From: Cloeon dipterum
Lineage: Eukaryota; Arthropoda; Insecta; Ephemeroptera; Baetidae
Direction: 5' to 3'
NCBI RefSeq assembly: GCF_949628265.1
Contig: NC_088786.1
Span: 20,729,681-20,793,680 of the forward strand
DNA length: 64,000 nucleotides
In this document: positions 11,637 to 23,282 of the stretch, piece after piece
How positions within the stretch are numbered: the stretch's first letter is position 1
Layout of the letters: the number at the start of each line of letters is the position of its first letter
Program-made: the position numbers and the translations under genes
The notes under the pieces: generated by a model
What the model was told of the DNA's origin: nothing
Database searches by the model: none
What the model saw: the letters and a program-made list of their open reading frames with translations, nothing else

Positions 11637-13824
11637 TTGTTGTATAATGTAATAGTTTCCTCATTTCGCTGGAATTTATTCATGTGTCAGTGTGAATTAG
11701 TTTGAAATTTGCCTTCTCAGTTGAATTGAATGCGAGGAAAGGCTTTGGGTGTGTGTATGCCATTCAGGCCACTCAGACCTTTGTGTCGTGTGTATCTCGA
11801 TCTCTGTAGGCGTGTGTGTGTAAAAGGCAAAACGACCGAGAGAACCTATTTTCACTTTCGTTTGCGGGACGTGCGACTCTGTCTCTCGGTAATTCATTAT
11901 ATAATAATAGCACGCGTCACGCACGCGGAATTGCTAATTAGCACTAAACTCGCGCGCGCGGTTACGCACTTGCTTACGGCCGGTGTATTTGCAAGAAACG
12001 AGCAACGTCCCAGAAAAAAATGTCACACGCCCGGTTGCGTCAGCCGCGGACGGTATTTTTGCCAGCAGATTCACGCAATTCTCACGCATGGCCAGCGTTG
12101 CAATTTCAATACGCATTTTCATTTTTATCTGCACAAAAAATCAAACTAGAGCAGTATTCAGTGACTGGAAATATTCGGTAATTTAAATTGTGCGGGAGAG
12201 AGCAGAAAAAGGAAACCAAAAATGCAATTTTTTCGCGAGTGCGTTCAAGTGCACGGTTATTGCTGCCTATTAATCTACTTTATTGCGGCGTTGACTTTCT
12301 CGAAGCAAGAAATTGGCAATTAAAGCGGAGTTAAACGCGACGACGTCCTCGATTTTTGCCTCGCTAAGAAAAGTCTGATTGCCGCGTGCGTTGGAAATCG
12401 GCCGGAGCTGTGTCGCCCAAACTGAGAGCGCCGAATTCGGTGTGCTAGTATGCGCCGGCCGGGTCGAGGAAGATTGCAAAAGACACGGTGTTGACGCAAT
12501 TATTGCCGCTGATGAGCTAGGGTCAGCGCACGCGGAAAGAAATCAGATTAGCTTTTGGCACACACGCGCATTTATTATAAGGGACGCTCTTTTGCGTGTG
12601 CAAAACAACTCAAACGAGCCGCATTTCGTAACTGCAGCGCCAGAGAACAGCTCCTTAGCTCGCGGGGTTTTATTGTTTATCGCGCATTTATTTATGTTGA
12701 CAGATTTTGCAAACAGGAGGCAAAAAATATTTGTTTATATATTTGTTATAATAAGAAATAGTAGAAAATTTTCACTAAAAGTTTTAAATTTCATAAGACC
12801 AAGACTCGCAGTCAGCCATAATAGGTGATATTTTTCTTGCATGATAACTTGAAAGACAAGTTCTATAATGTAATACATAATTGAGAGTCAAGCCCATAAG
12901 TCACATGACTCGATACATTATAAATAGTATCCTGGATCTGCTTCTGTCTGTAGACGAATATGACTTGCAAAAAATACTGAACAGTTGGCTTCAAAAGTTT
13001 GTATGAAGTAAAAATAAAAGATAGGAGTGGTCAATGCCGCAATGTTGATTCGTCAGACATTTTCGATACGTAGGTGCATATTATATTATTCGATTTATTT
13101 GCCGCGGCGTGCCGAGCATGGACTCAGTGCGTGTGCCTTTTTGCTCCAAGTGCTTTTCGCTCTTGATCAAGATCCACTTTGGCTTATTGAGAGCAAGGGC
13201 AAAATTCGCGCGACGCACAAACAGAGGCTAATCTGTATATATAGCTATTGCGTTTAATTTCATTGATGTCTCTGATGACTGAATTTCGACCTTTTTAAAA
13301 TGGAGCAAGTCAAAGTGTTTTAGTTCCGAAAGTTGATTAAACGTCACCTTGACTGTCAATTTCAAAACAAATTAACTTCCAGAAGTTTCGAACGTGCATT
13401 TATCTTTCTCTCACTTCTCCTGTCACATCCATTGGATAGTTAGATAAAAATGACGATTGGCCCAATGGTGATTTTAAGGCTCTGCAGTGGAATGAAATAC
13501 TTCAAATTACTAAAAGGGGAAATACCAATGAAAGATTTTACTTTGTCAATTTACGAGAAAAACTAGAGAAACTGTATAGCTTTTCGGAGCGGAATATTAA
13601 ATTTCTTCACAGAAAATGATTAGAAATTTCCAATTTTCAGGTAGTAATTTTCCTGTATTGGATGAAGCCAAAATCTCTTTGTTTTCGTTCACAATAAGAA
13701 TTTTGACTCAAATATAGTATCAACTCATGTAATGCAATCAATAGAAGACGCGATGATAAGATTGCAAATTTAGAACAAAGACTCTGAGCTGAACACAATT
13801 CTGAATCGCGGCAACTGTAGTAAC

Positions 13825-14632
13825 ATGGTTTTGCCAAAAATCATCTTGTTCGCCATTGTCGTTGCGGCCAGTGCGGCTAGCGTAAGATATTTTTATTTTT
13901 CCAACCTCCTATATATAGGCAGTATCAAAACCCTTTTCTTTTCGCAGGTCAGTCAACCGCATGGAGAAAAATGGAGGAATGCACGTGAGGGATTCCTATC
14001 AAATTATTGCGTAATAAAAATGACGCTCTTTAATTCACAGCTCCAGGGAGACGCGTCTCGATCAACGGCAAGGAATATATCTTTGGAGATGTAGACTCAA
14101 ACGTTAGTTAAACTTCGGCTTATTTTCTTATTTACCCTTTTCACTTAACAAAAATCATAAAACCAAGTATATATCATTGAATTATAAATACTCTGTTCTT
14201 TTTGGTCCGATGCCAGGGTTCCCTGACAGACGCTCACAACTACTGCAACACGCGAAACATGGTCGTGTTGGCATTTGACACAGAAAACGAATTTGAACAA
14301 GTGAGGCAGTACATCCAGACGGAAGGTGTTACATAAAACTATTTAATTTCGTCTTCTCGTCTTCAATATTTTTTTTCATAGCCAGTCAGCAGAACATGAC
14401 AGCTTACTGGACGTCTGGGATGCGGGCGTCCGACTCGGACACGTGGTACTGGTCGAGCAACCACCAAACATTTGACCCCAGCCTGGTGCACTGGGGCCCG
14501 GGCAGTCCGAGGCAGCCATTGACATGGGACGCGTGCGTGGCCATCGTCGGTCCCACCTTTGATTGGGTTGACGAGCTGCTTGGCATGTGTGAGTTTGGCT
14601 ACATCAGACATTTCATCTGCGAAGAACTGTGA
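13825..14632 (+). CDS. Small secreted C-type lectin-domain protein
   Basis: Exons: 13825-13881, 13948-13984, 14041-14102, 14217-14325 and 14382-14632. They join to 171 codons plus stop with GT/AG introns throughout. Seen: a hydrophobic signal peptide (MVLPKIILFAIVVAASAA); a single C-type lectin fold from about residue 30 to the end, opening with VSINGKEYIFGD; the first-helix Cys in AHNYCNTRN; the core WTSGM; and the C-terminal WDACVAI, GMCEF and FICEE cysteines, giving the four expected disulfide residues. The usual calcium/sugar motifs EPN, QPD and WND are absent; the loop instead reads WGPGSPRQP. Canonical calcium-dependent sugar binding is therefore doubtful. Insect proteins of this size serve in immunity, venom or saliva, but nothing here decides among these. 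A poly(A) signal follows within 20 bases of the stop. Confidence 0.88.
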
Positions 14633-14642
14633 ATTCCAAAAC

Positions 14643-14648
14643 AATAAA
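14643..14648 (+). terminator. Poly(A) signal of the lectin gene
   Basis: AATAAA 11 bases after the stop codon, implying a very short 3' UTR. Confidence 0.6.
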
Positions 14649-14867
14649 CAAATCTTTAAAAAAAGAAGAATATTCTATTTTTGTATTATTTCTCCGAATG
14701 TGACAATCATTTTCCGGCCCCCAAGGGTTAGCGTCTTTAAGGAACCTGGAGGCGATGTTTGGGGGTCGATTGGAGGCTGATTTTCCGCCTCTGTTTAACT
14801 CTCTCGGGTTTTTGGGAATATTATTGCAATTGCTTTCTGAATCGCTTGCTGGTTTGCACCTTTTCAG

Positions 14868-15000
14868 AATGCATAAATTAATTTCATGGGACGAATGTGT
14901 TTTAATAAAATACCCCGGTGCGGGTGCAGTAACACAAGCTGGTCCGTTTTTGGACTGGGCTTCTTCCAATGAGGCTCGTGTGCAAATGTTTATCGTTTTT
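14868..15000 (+). pseudogene. Decayed C-type lectin exon
   Basis: After a good acceptor (cttttcag, AG 14866-14867) an open frame reads SWDECVLI, then FLDWAS, then NEARVQMFIVF. This follows the C-terminal half of a C-type lectin domain (Trp-Asp-x-Cys-Val, then a Trp, then Phe-Ile-Cys-Glu at the end). However, the last two cysteines are replaced (Ser in the middle block, Val in the final FIC), and the frame runs on past the expected stop. It sits 235 bases downstream of the intact lectin gene in the same orientation. It is probably a tandem duplicate that lost function. A short upstream block near 14720-14745 (PPRVSVFKE) may be a relic of an earlier exon. Confidence 0.5.
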
Positions 15001-16439
15001 GTACTATTATTGGGAGTTGCTCGCTATCAGGGAGTCGACCACCTCGAAAGATATGCACTGAGAAAAACCGCAACGTGTTTTTCTGATCAATTGCCAATTT
15101 TAATCAGATATCGTTATCAAATTGTGCAGGTAGTCCGCACATGATATTTCACGGTATTTATTCAGCCTTCAAACTGAGCAAATCAATTGTAACTATCAAT
15201 CTTAGATTTTTTATTACAGCTCAATCACCTTTTCAGTGGAAAGAAATCGTGGTGCGCGAGCCAGAAGCAGAAAAGGAAAAATCTGCTATTTGCTATGCCG
15301 TTCATGCAGGTCCAAGAGTGAACGAACCCCGGCATTTCTTTTTTGATTAGCATTTTCCATCCTTCACGTCCTCTCTCTCTCTCTCCCCATATCTCGCCTA
15401 TACAAATCACACCAAACGTTTTGGCTGCCGTCGCGCGTGTTTGATTCGAGCTGCATGACAATTTTATTGTGAATAGCAACACGCCTTTATTGCGCACACA
15501 CATCCGAGTATTCATTGTCTCCGTCCCTTGTTGCATTTCGAGCTCTTGGTATTCGCGTCGTTTACAGACGCCCAGTGTCCCAACCGGATTGATTCGTGAG
15601 ATAATGATCTGAGATTAAATAAAAAATCTGACTTTGTAAGATAGCACTTTCTTATCTTTATTAATAGTTTCAAGCTGTGTTTAAAGAAATGGCCGAAAAT
15701 TTCTACGTAATTGGCGCGTTGCGTTTAGAAAGGATAATCTCACGAGTGATTTGGCGAGTGTGAAATGCGTCGTTTTCGGTTCCACTCCACTAACACATGA
15801 AATTCGCCGCGCGCGCGTTTATTTCTCTTCTCTTTCCCCTTTCGCCGCGCGCGGACGAGCCAGATAATATTATAAATCTCACAGCAGCAGCAGTGTGTTA
15901 AGGCCAGCAATTTTACTTTAAAAATGCATGCTGTACGTGCCAGAAGAAGTGATCGTTGGCCCGATTCCACACACAAAAGAAAGAATATTGTCTTGCTGGC
16001 AGTAATACGCGACTTTCATCTCTCATTCGACGCCCGAGGACCTGCGCTTGAATTCCGTCTGCACGCACTTGAATTGAAACTTTGTGTAAAGCGTAATAAA
16101 CATACGGCTGGACTTCAATAAATTGTTTATGAGGAACACTTTTAATTGTTTTATAGCTGCTTCGAGTTTCCCGCAGATAGAGGAATAATTTAATCCTGAT
16201 TCTTTTGGAGGAAAACGTGATGGTATCTTGTAAATTTCCTTCCTTATGTTTTATAACCTAAAATTTAACACTTTTGATGATAGAAACAAACTAAGAACAA
16301 TGCAAAACCTTGGAAAATCCCTCTTGTCGAGATGCATAAGGTATATAATACCTAACGATTCAGATTCAAGTAAAATTGACCTAAGCATAGCGCTGTAATT
16401 TTTTTAGAAAAGTGTCTACAAAGTTAGGATCGATGCTTT

Positions 16440-16600
16440 TCAAATGGCGAGTACTGCCTCTACTTGAAATCTGATTTTATTTCATAACAAAGAGTTTCCT
16501 CAAAAAGTGTCAAACACTGCTGGATAGATCTCGAATCTCGACGAGAGGAAATATGGTTAAGCGCTGTAAATTTTGGAGAAAATCGGAAAAATTTCATTTT
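16440..16600 (+). repeat. Interspersed repeat family B, copy
   Basis: Blocks 'gcgagtactgcctctacttgaaat', 'atttcataacaaagagtttcc' and 'ggatagatc' run in order. They align directly with 40240-40395, and in reverse complement with 62925-63205. Confidence 0.6.
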
Positions 16601-19284
16601 TAATTATAGCAAGATCCTCTTTTGTTTATTGCATATTGTAGAACAAAATCATTAAAACTGACAATTTGAGCAACACCTTTTTGTAATCAATCCACTTTAA
16701 CACTTTTAAAAATCGTTTTATTTACTTTCTTTTATTTGAGTTTCGTAACCTTTTTTGTGCTCAAGTCATCTGCCCATATTGACTTGCGGCACCGAAGAAT
16801 CCTCATCGCCTGGCCGAGTGTCTAACCATCGAGCAAATTATTTGTGTAACGAAAAAGGCAAACAAACAGAGAGACGAGAGAGAGAGAAAGAGAGACACTG
16901 ATCCTCGAGACGGGTGGTCGGAGATGGAGAGAGAAAGACTTTCACTGCCAGGGTGTGGCTGTAAACTTGAACACTCGACCATGAAGCCTGAGCCCGCTGC
17001 ATTCAAGGATCGAGCGGCCGGCGGAGCCGGCGGATAATAATTACAAAAACGTCTTTGTCACTTGGCAATGAGAGAGGATAGGAAACACCTCTATAGCTGT
17101 AGCAGTGTAGCCGTAGCTGCGTTGATCGAAAGAGAGGTCGCTGAAAATTAGACCACCGCATGCTCTTATTTACTTATTCCGATACAAATGAGAGACCTCG
17201 ACGATTTTGTCGCTTTAAAAGTCGTTAAAAAGGGTTTGGCAATGTCAACAACACATTTAAATTCACATTCGGTGCGCGAACTTGTTTATTCGCCGGATGT
17301 GTGATATTACTCAATTGGAGAACTTAATTAAGAAATAAAAATGATTGAAACAGATGGTGTTGAAATTCGCTTTTCTCCTTGTTAAATTAATTGCATTTGA
17401 AAAAATCATATTGGTCTGTGCGCGAGAGAAAAATCGTGCTCAACAGGAACCGAGAGGAGTCAGTGATATTTCATCGTTGCTCAACTCTAGAAGCTGCACC
17501 ATCGAGAAAATTGTTGAATCTCGAGTTACTGACCTTTCAGTCACGACGCCGCGCTGCTTTTTATAATCTCACCTTGTGTGCAACTGCGCTTATTCTAATT
17601 GAAAATGAGATCGGACGCTTTGTTTCTATATATTATGCAAACCCTGGCCTGGTTTTTTGAGAGGATAGGAAATCGGAGGGCAATCTGTTCCGATTTGCAT
17701 ACCTGATTACTGTCATTTTTTGTCGCTGATCTTACGTCACTGGCGAAAATAAGTGCAAAGGAGCGTGCGAAGTCGTGGAGAGAAATGTTGGCGACAAAAA
17801 CAGACACGAGGAGGGAATCAACCTCAGAGCACACTTTCGCCCGACTCACAGAACGCCATTTTCCTCGCGAAATGTTGGATTCCTTCACTTCACACCCGCG
17901 GCTGGAAAGAAAAAAAATAACGGCTGGTTCACACAATTTAGACTGTTAGAAAATCAGGTTTGCATCATCTCGGTTCTGTGACTAAATTTTTCACATTTGG
18001 AGCGGATTTTATGGAACTACATGATCAGTGAGGGAAAAATGTCGAAAATTTAGCATTTTGAAGCATTTTATGATATTTTGCCATCTTTTGTTAAATTCAA
18101 AACATGGTTTAAAACAAGTCGCAACCAAATGTAGCTTCAAAAGTGATGGAGGAAAATTATTATGCCAAATGATAATTATTTCTAAATCCTAGCAAAAGCT
18201 TTTCAACTTGCAATATATTTTACTGAAATTAGAGAAACATTCAAACGATTGGAAAATTAATTAAAATTTATTTGAATGAAAAACCTAAGCATTACATTTC
18301 CTGCTTTCCTTTCCGAGAAAAATGTGGCGGACGAAGCAATAAAAAGGAATTGCTTTTAAAAATTGTCACCAATTTGCGTCTCAATCAATCTGATAAATTT
18401 CCATGACCGAGAGAGGTGCCGTAAAAAGTGGTATCTAGCGGCGTAATTATCATAATATAATAATCATAATAGTGGTGTGAATTAACTAACGAGCAACAAC
18501 TTTCGCTGGAACACATTCCTGAGGCAGGTGGAGCCGGAGAAATGTGCCGGGAAGAAGAAAGTGTCGCGATACTGGAGCCGCGCTAGCTGCCTTTTCCTCG
18601 CCATCGCTCTAGCTCCGCGCCGCCTAAATTAAATCGGGGATTTTAGTCGGCGCGGCCGCGAGCTCCGCACTTCCGACTTTCTTGCGCTGCCCAACCGTCG
18701 GATATTGTATTGGCACACGAATTTCAAGCTCGCAAACCTAATATTCCTGTTCCTCCCATTGAGTTGGAAACTCAACGCAGCCGACTAAAGTGGCCAACCC
18801 TGAAAGTGCGTGCAGTGAGACGAGTTTGTCTTTTCCGCTTGCGGCGAGAAAGCTCCCGTTTCGGCCGTAAAACGATTAGTTCCCGCAACTGGAAGCTGAT
18901 CGTGGATATTGTTAGTTTCCATCGCGTGTACTCTTACACCTTGTGATTTCCGAGACGACCTTTCACGGTCTTCCGCCGGATTATTTTCTATACATCCTCG
19001 TCTGCGCTCTATTACAATGATGTATTTTAATAGCTGTGGAACTCCAATTAAAGTGGGATGGTTTGGAGATATGTATTTCGAGGCAATATAATTAAATACT
19101 CGTTGAAAAAGAAACAGGTACTCCCATAGATAAATAAATAAGGAAAGTATTGTCACACGTTTCCATTGTTTTGAAAATTTGTTCAACAATTTGGAATGGT
19201 CAAAAGAGGACACTTTGCTACCAGTTAAAATATACATTTTATTATGTAATATTCTCCTAAATTCACAGCACTCAACCCTATTTC

Positions 19285-19375
19285 ATCGGTTGAGATCTAT
19301 CAAAAGGTGCAGGGAAAATCTTTGTTGTGAAATAAAATAAGATTTCAAGTAAGGACGATAGCCTTCACCGTTTGC
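19285..19375 (-). repeat. Interspersed repeat family B, short copy
   Basis: The blocks 'gatctatc', 'ctttgttgtgaaataaa' and 'gatttcaagta' are in the order expected of the family in reverse orientation (compare 63140-63205). Confidence 0.5.
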
Positions 19376-19417
19376 AGCCACTTATTTTTTTTTAAAAAAA
19401 AAATAGGTTAATTCTAG

Positions 19418-19485
19418 CTTTACTGAATCGTTATTAGGATTAATTTACGCATTGGCATCAAGGATTTTCCGGGGTTTTGCAGTCC
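19418..19485 (+). repeat. Interspersed repeat family E, copy
   Basis: 'ttggcatcaaggattttccggggttttgcag' type block (19452-19484), preceded by 'ctttactgaat'. Similar in order and wording to 41674-41735 and 63440-63520. Confidence 0.45.
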
Positions 19486-20524
19486 GACTGCACTCCCCTC
19501 TGATTGAGAATCGAAACAGCGTTCAAAAACGTGTAAGTTATTTTCTATGCAATCGAGCTACCCATTCTTATTTATTTGCTTTTTGTAAGATCTTTTAGTA
19601 CATTAAATCACTCCATATGGTTTACTTTTTCATTTGAGAAATACTAGATAGTGTCCTATTCAACAAAGTTCATCGACAGCAGGAAATACTTTAATAGTCG
19701 GCGCCTAAAAAGCAGGTGATGAAGCGTGAAATATTTTTTCGCGGAAACTTTCCTCACTCATGCGCTCATATCTGTTGAAAAATGAAAAGTGTCCGCGCCT
19801 CCGTGCTCGAACGGTCTATAAATATACGCACAATGGACAAATTCTTTCGAGTGAATGCGTGTTTGTTTAGTGAAAGCGAGAGTGCAGGCCGAAAATGTGT
19901 ATCGGAGATGCTGTAACTGATTCGAACCGTCAGGAAAAGCAGACGGGTTTTCTCTTGAGCGCGCGCACCAGTGTCCGACCGACGCACTTACATCACCGTC
20001 AATTTTCTAATCCGCGTAGGGGCCGCGGGGATCTGTTTCCGCCGAGCTAGAAGAGAGAAAAGAGATGCCTGATCCACTGCCCCCCAGCCTGCTTTCGTAA
20101 CCTTTTAATAATACACGCGCAGGTGATGATCACATCGCAACAGACCGCACACACTCACGGGCCTAAATTACGCGAAACATTAAAAATTATGCAACCGGAC
20201 AGACCAAAATTTTTCGCCGCTCCTTGCCACAAAAATTGCTAGCGGAAAATAATTTTTTAAATAATCTTCTATGATCAATTCAAGTCGTTGAAAAACCGCA
20301 GTTTAAATTATACCCTCGCTATTTAAGCCTGAGAAATGTGAATGATAGATAGGATTGAGAAATTTAAAAGTGGATTAAGTACAGAAAAATTCTAAGAAAT
20401 ACTTCTTATACCTTTTACCTTAAATATGTTCTAGCCCATTTTTGAAACAGCTAAAACTTTTCCAGGTTGACGTTTGAATTTCTTAGAAAATCGGCTGCAA
20501 AATTTGCACGGAAAACAATCAGCG

Positions 20525-20690
20525 AGCGTGAGCACTGGCTCCCTATTGGAAATTAGGATTTATTTCACCAGAAGGGAAATTTACCTCATCATAATTCGCA
20601 CACCGATGTACAGATAGCGACGAGAAGAATCGAAAAATCATTGAAAGCTCGTTCAATTTTTCGAGAAGCTTGGTATATTCTCAAATTTAT
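20525..20690 (+). repeat. Interspersed repeat family B, copy
   Basis: Starts 'gcgtgagcactggctccctatt', then 'gatttatttc', 'agaagggaaatttacctc', 'cacacc' and 'gaatcgaaa'. Aligns directly with 31680-31850 and in reverse complement with 25400-25640 and 43190-43395. Confidence 0.65.
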
Positions 20691-22059
20691 CTTTTAATTG
20701 GTCCTTATTTGGTTTTTAAAATTGTTGAGATATTGATTCTAACTAACAATATGATCAACTGCTAAAAAATTAAATTAATCGTTGGTTGCCCTATATTAAT
20801 CCTTTTTAAAAAATCTGCAGAGATGGGGCCAAAAAACTACTAACTTGATTCAATCGAAACGTTAGGCGGGCTGCTGGCCTGGTAAACGAAATTGCGGCCA
20901 GTCATGAAAACTTCCGTTCAAGGTGATACAACCTGTTCGTCCCGTGCACACACATTTTGCAAATAACAATTATAGCGCAGCCACTCTTCTCGTGCATTTT
21001 AGCGAGGCGCGGTGCCGCAATTATTTGCGATCGAGTCTCCGGTCTGAATTTCTGAAGTGAAAACCAGTTTGAGAAACCTGTTGCACGTCTAAAAGCAAAC
21101 AAAATCTCTACTCGGCGAACATTTTCCCGAACGAGGTGGCTGCTGATTTATCACGAATAGGTGGCATTTGCTTCTCAACTGGAACGGCGGCGCCTTCTTG
21201 TCATTTCCACTTTTGACCTTTCACTGCTTCTTCCTGGTGCGTCTGGCATAGGTCAAACACTTTTCGTCAACGCACTCTTACTCTCAAAAAGCAGCAAACG
21301 AGCTCAATTATTCAGCTTTCTCTTTGTCGTTGAGGGCAAGACAAACAAACACAATTGGATTCGTTTGTCGGTTCCATCCGTCCGACCGCATTATATTTTT
21401 CCTTTAATTTTGAGTCATAAATAGTTATGTACAGTGAGCAATCCGAGTAGTAAATTGTTGTTGTCGTCGCTCTTGTTGCCCGACTCAGCAGCAGCAGCCA
21501 AAACAAACACTCTCATGTCTTTTGATTGTTACACAATACAATAAGTAAAATAAATTTCCAAAGTGCGACACCAAAAGAGTCGGTGCGCGAGTCTGTTCGT
21601 CGAAAGCAGCCCTCGCACTTTGCGAATCACAATTGAATTAAAAAAAGTATCGTTCTTCACAGATATGTCCGTCCAAATCAACACAAGTGATCACAAATCA
21701 GACTATTAACGCTGGATTCGACCGCAGCGTTATTCTATTTCACTGTCCTCGGTTCCCGTACAAAAAATTTCCTCGGTTCGCAGTCACACTTTAAAAAAAT
21801 CGAGAAAATGGCACGGAAAAGACACCAAGCGCCACTTTTGATTGGATCCACGCGAAGCGAAGACACTTTTTACACTTTTACATACTCAAGCATTACATTA
21901 CGATAATGTGGCAGTTCCGCGAGTGAGGTATTTGTGTTTTCAAATGGCACTTGCAATGTTTGACAACGTCAAAGTTCTCTGAGTCATTGAAACTCGTGTC
22001 TACTGTTCAAAATTCAAATGAAAGACTGGAGCACCCGTAGCAAAATTTAGAAAAGAAAA

Positions 22060-22985
22060 ATGTTGCGGGTCGGAGGAAAAAATTCGTGTGAGGTCAAGCA
22101 AACTCTACGAAATTTACTCCAGAAATCGGTCATTCCTGGTAGATTATTTCATAATAATTTTTTTTATATATTCACTTTTACTAAATTATTTTAACACTCT
22201 AAGACTTCAGTATTTAATCTTTCTGCGGTATTATTAAAAAAAATCAATATGTGCTTTGGATTTCTCTCGCCAAGCCCGATGCAACAATGTGCTACTAGGC
22301 ATACTTCCTTGGGGATTGCAAATAGTATAAATATTCCAAAAATCACTGCATTGCCACCCCTTACAATAATTCAAAATTACAACACATAAAAATTAAATGC
22401 AAAATAACGTAAAATTCAGCGATTTCAAAAAGCTTGCTATACCTTTTTCAATGCAGTTAAAATATAGCAATTTCGGGGTGGAAGCTAAGCATTCCAGAGC
22501 CCATCAGCTGGTTAGGGGAGGTCGAGATGGTGTGCAGGCTTTTCGATTCTGATGGTTAAAAATTTGCAAAATTCAAATATGTAAAAAAAGCTGTTTTTTA
22601 CTTTCAAAAGGGAATTTCAAGAAAACTAAAACAATAACTCTGAAATTTTCACACATTTCATGGGACAACTTTCAAGCACATTTTTTAAAATCCAAATTAC
22701 GGAGCTCATTTCCAAAATTTTGATTAAATAGTTAAATTAACAAGAGTGACCTTTGACCTTGAACTAGGACATCAAGTTGGGTGTTAGTTCGATTGGACTC
22801 ACATCAGCGAGAGGAATCCGAAGCACACCTTTCACTTCTGAAATTGCACCGTGGGGAGATAAGATACTGAGACGTCTCAAGGTTTTTCAAAGTTGTTCCA
22901 CAGAACCCTTATATTCTGGTGTAAATTTCTTAAAGGTTGCTTGACCTCATGCCAATTTTGTCCTTCGAACTGTGACATAACATCT
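22060..22985. mobile_element. Element with terminal inverted repeats (family D), non-autonomous
   Basis: The left end (about 22060-22135) and the reverse complement of the right end (about 22910-22985) share a block of some 50 bases centred on 'tgaggtcaagcaa' followed by 'gaaatttac.ccaga', with about three quarters of the bases identical by eye. The interior of about 800 bases has no coding frame. The interior and right end also resemble 57965-58325. This arrangement is typical of a MITE-like DNA transposon, inferred from structure only; target-site duplications were not found. Confidence 0.5.
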
Positions 22986-23089
22986 AATTAAGTGTTCGAA
23001 AATTAAAATAAAATTTCGAAAAATAAATAATCTCTTGTGAAAAAATCGCACAGCAAGAATTAACAGCGTCAATCTGTGAGAAAATAAAT

Positions 23090-23095
23090 TTTATT
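23090..23095 (-). terminator. hep: Candidate poly(A) signal of hep
   Basis: TTTATT on the + strand, AATAAA in the hep transcript, about 190 bases past the stop codon at 23283-23285. Confidence 0.55.
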
Positions 23096-23282
23096 GCACG
23101 AGCGTGATCTGGGGGCGAGAGTGTCTGCTTTGGCGCGCGCGCGGAAGTGAAAATGTCTTTGGTTCGACGTGTGCAGCTTCGGCTCGACTAGATCAACTCT
23201 TGGACTTGAAGAGGCGACTCAGCGTGCCCCACGACAGCCCCGAAATCCGCCTGTGCCGCGAGCGGACTTCGGGGGCCTCATG

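Larger units (their letters stand above)
10091..13824. other. Intergenic stretch between Gasp and the C-type lectin
   Basis: The first few hundred bases are GC-rich and probably upstream control DNA of Gasp. The rest is AT-rich. Overlapping open frames of 60-150 codons (for example 11006-11386 and 12379-12828) have no domain, signal peptide or splice context and were judged chance. It holds an (AAAT)n tract at 10613-10632 and a foldback repeat at 11486-11636. No RNA gene was recognised. Confidence 0.5.
15001..23070. other. Gene-poor stretch between the lectin relic and hep
   Basis: I see no supported gene in these 8 kb. Open frames are short, mutually overlapping on both strands and without domains. 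Contents that can be named: interspersed family B copies at 16440-16600, 19285-19375 and 20525-20690; a family E copy at 19418-19485; an inverted-repeat element at 22060-22985; and purine/pyrimidine runs near 15370 and 16870. Confidence 0.5.

Noticed and set aside
11006..12828. Cluster of 60-150-codon frames on both strands
   Set aside because: No signal peptide, domain or splice context, and mutually overlapping on both strands in a GC-richer patch with few stops.
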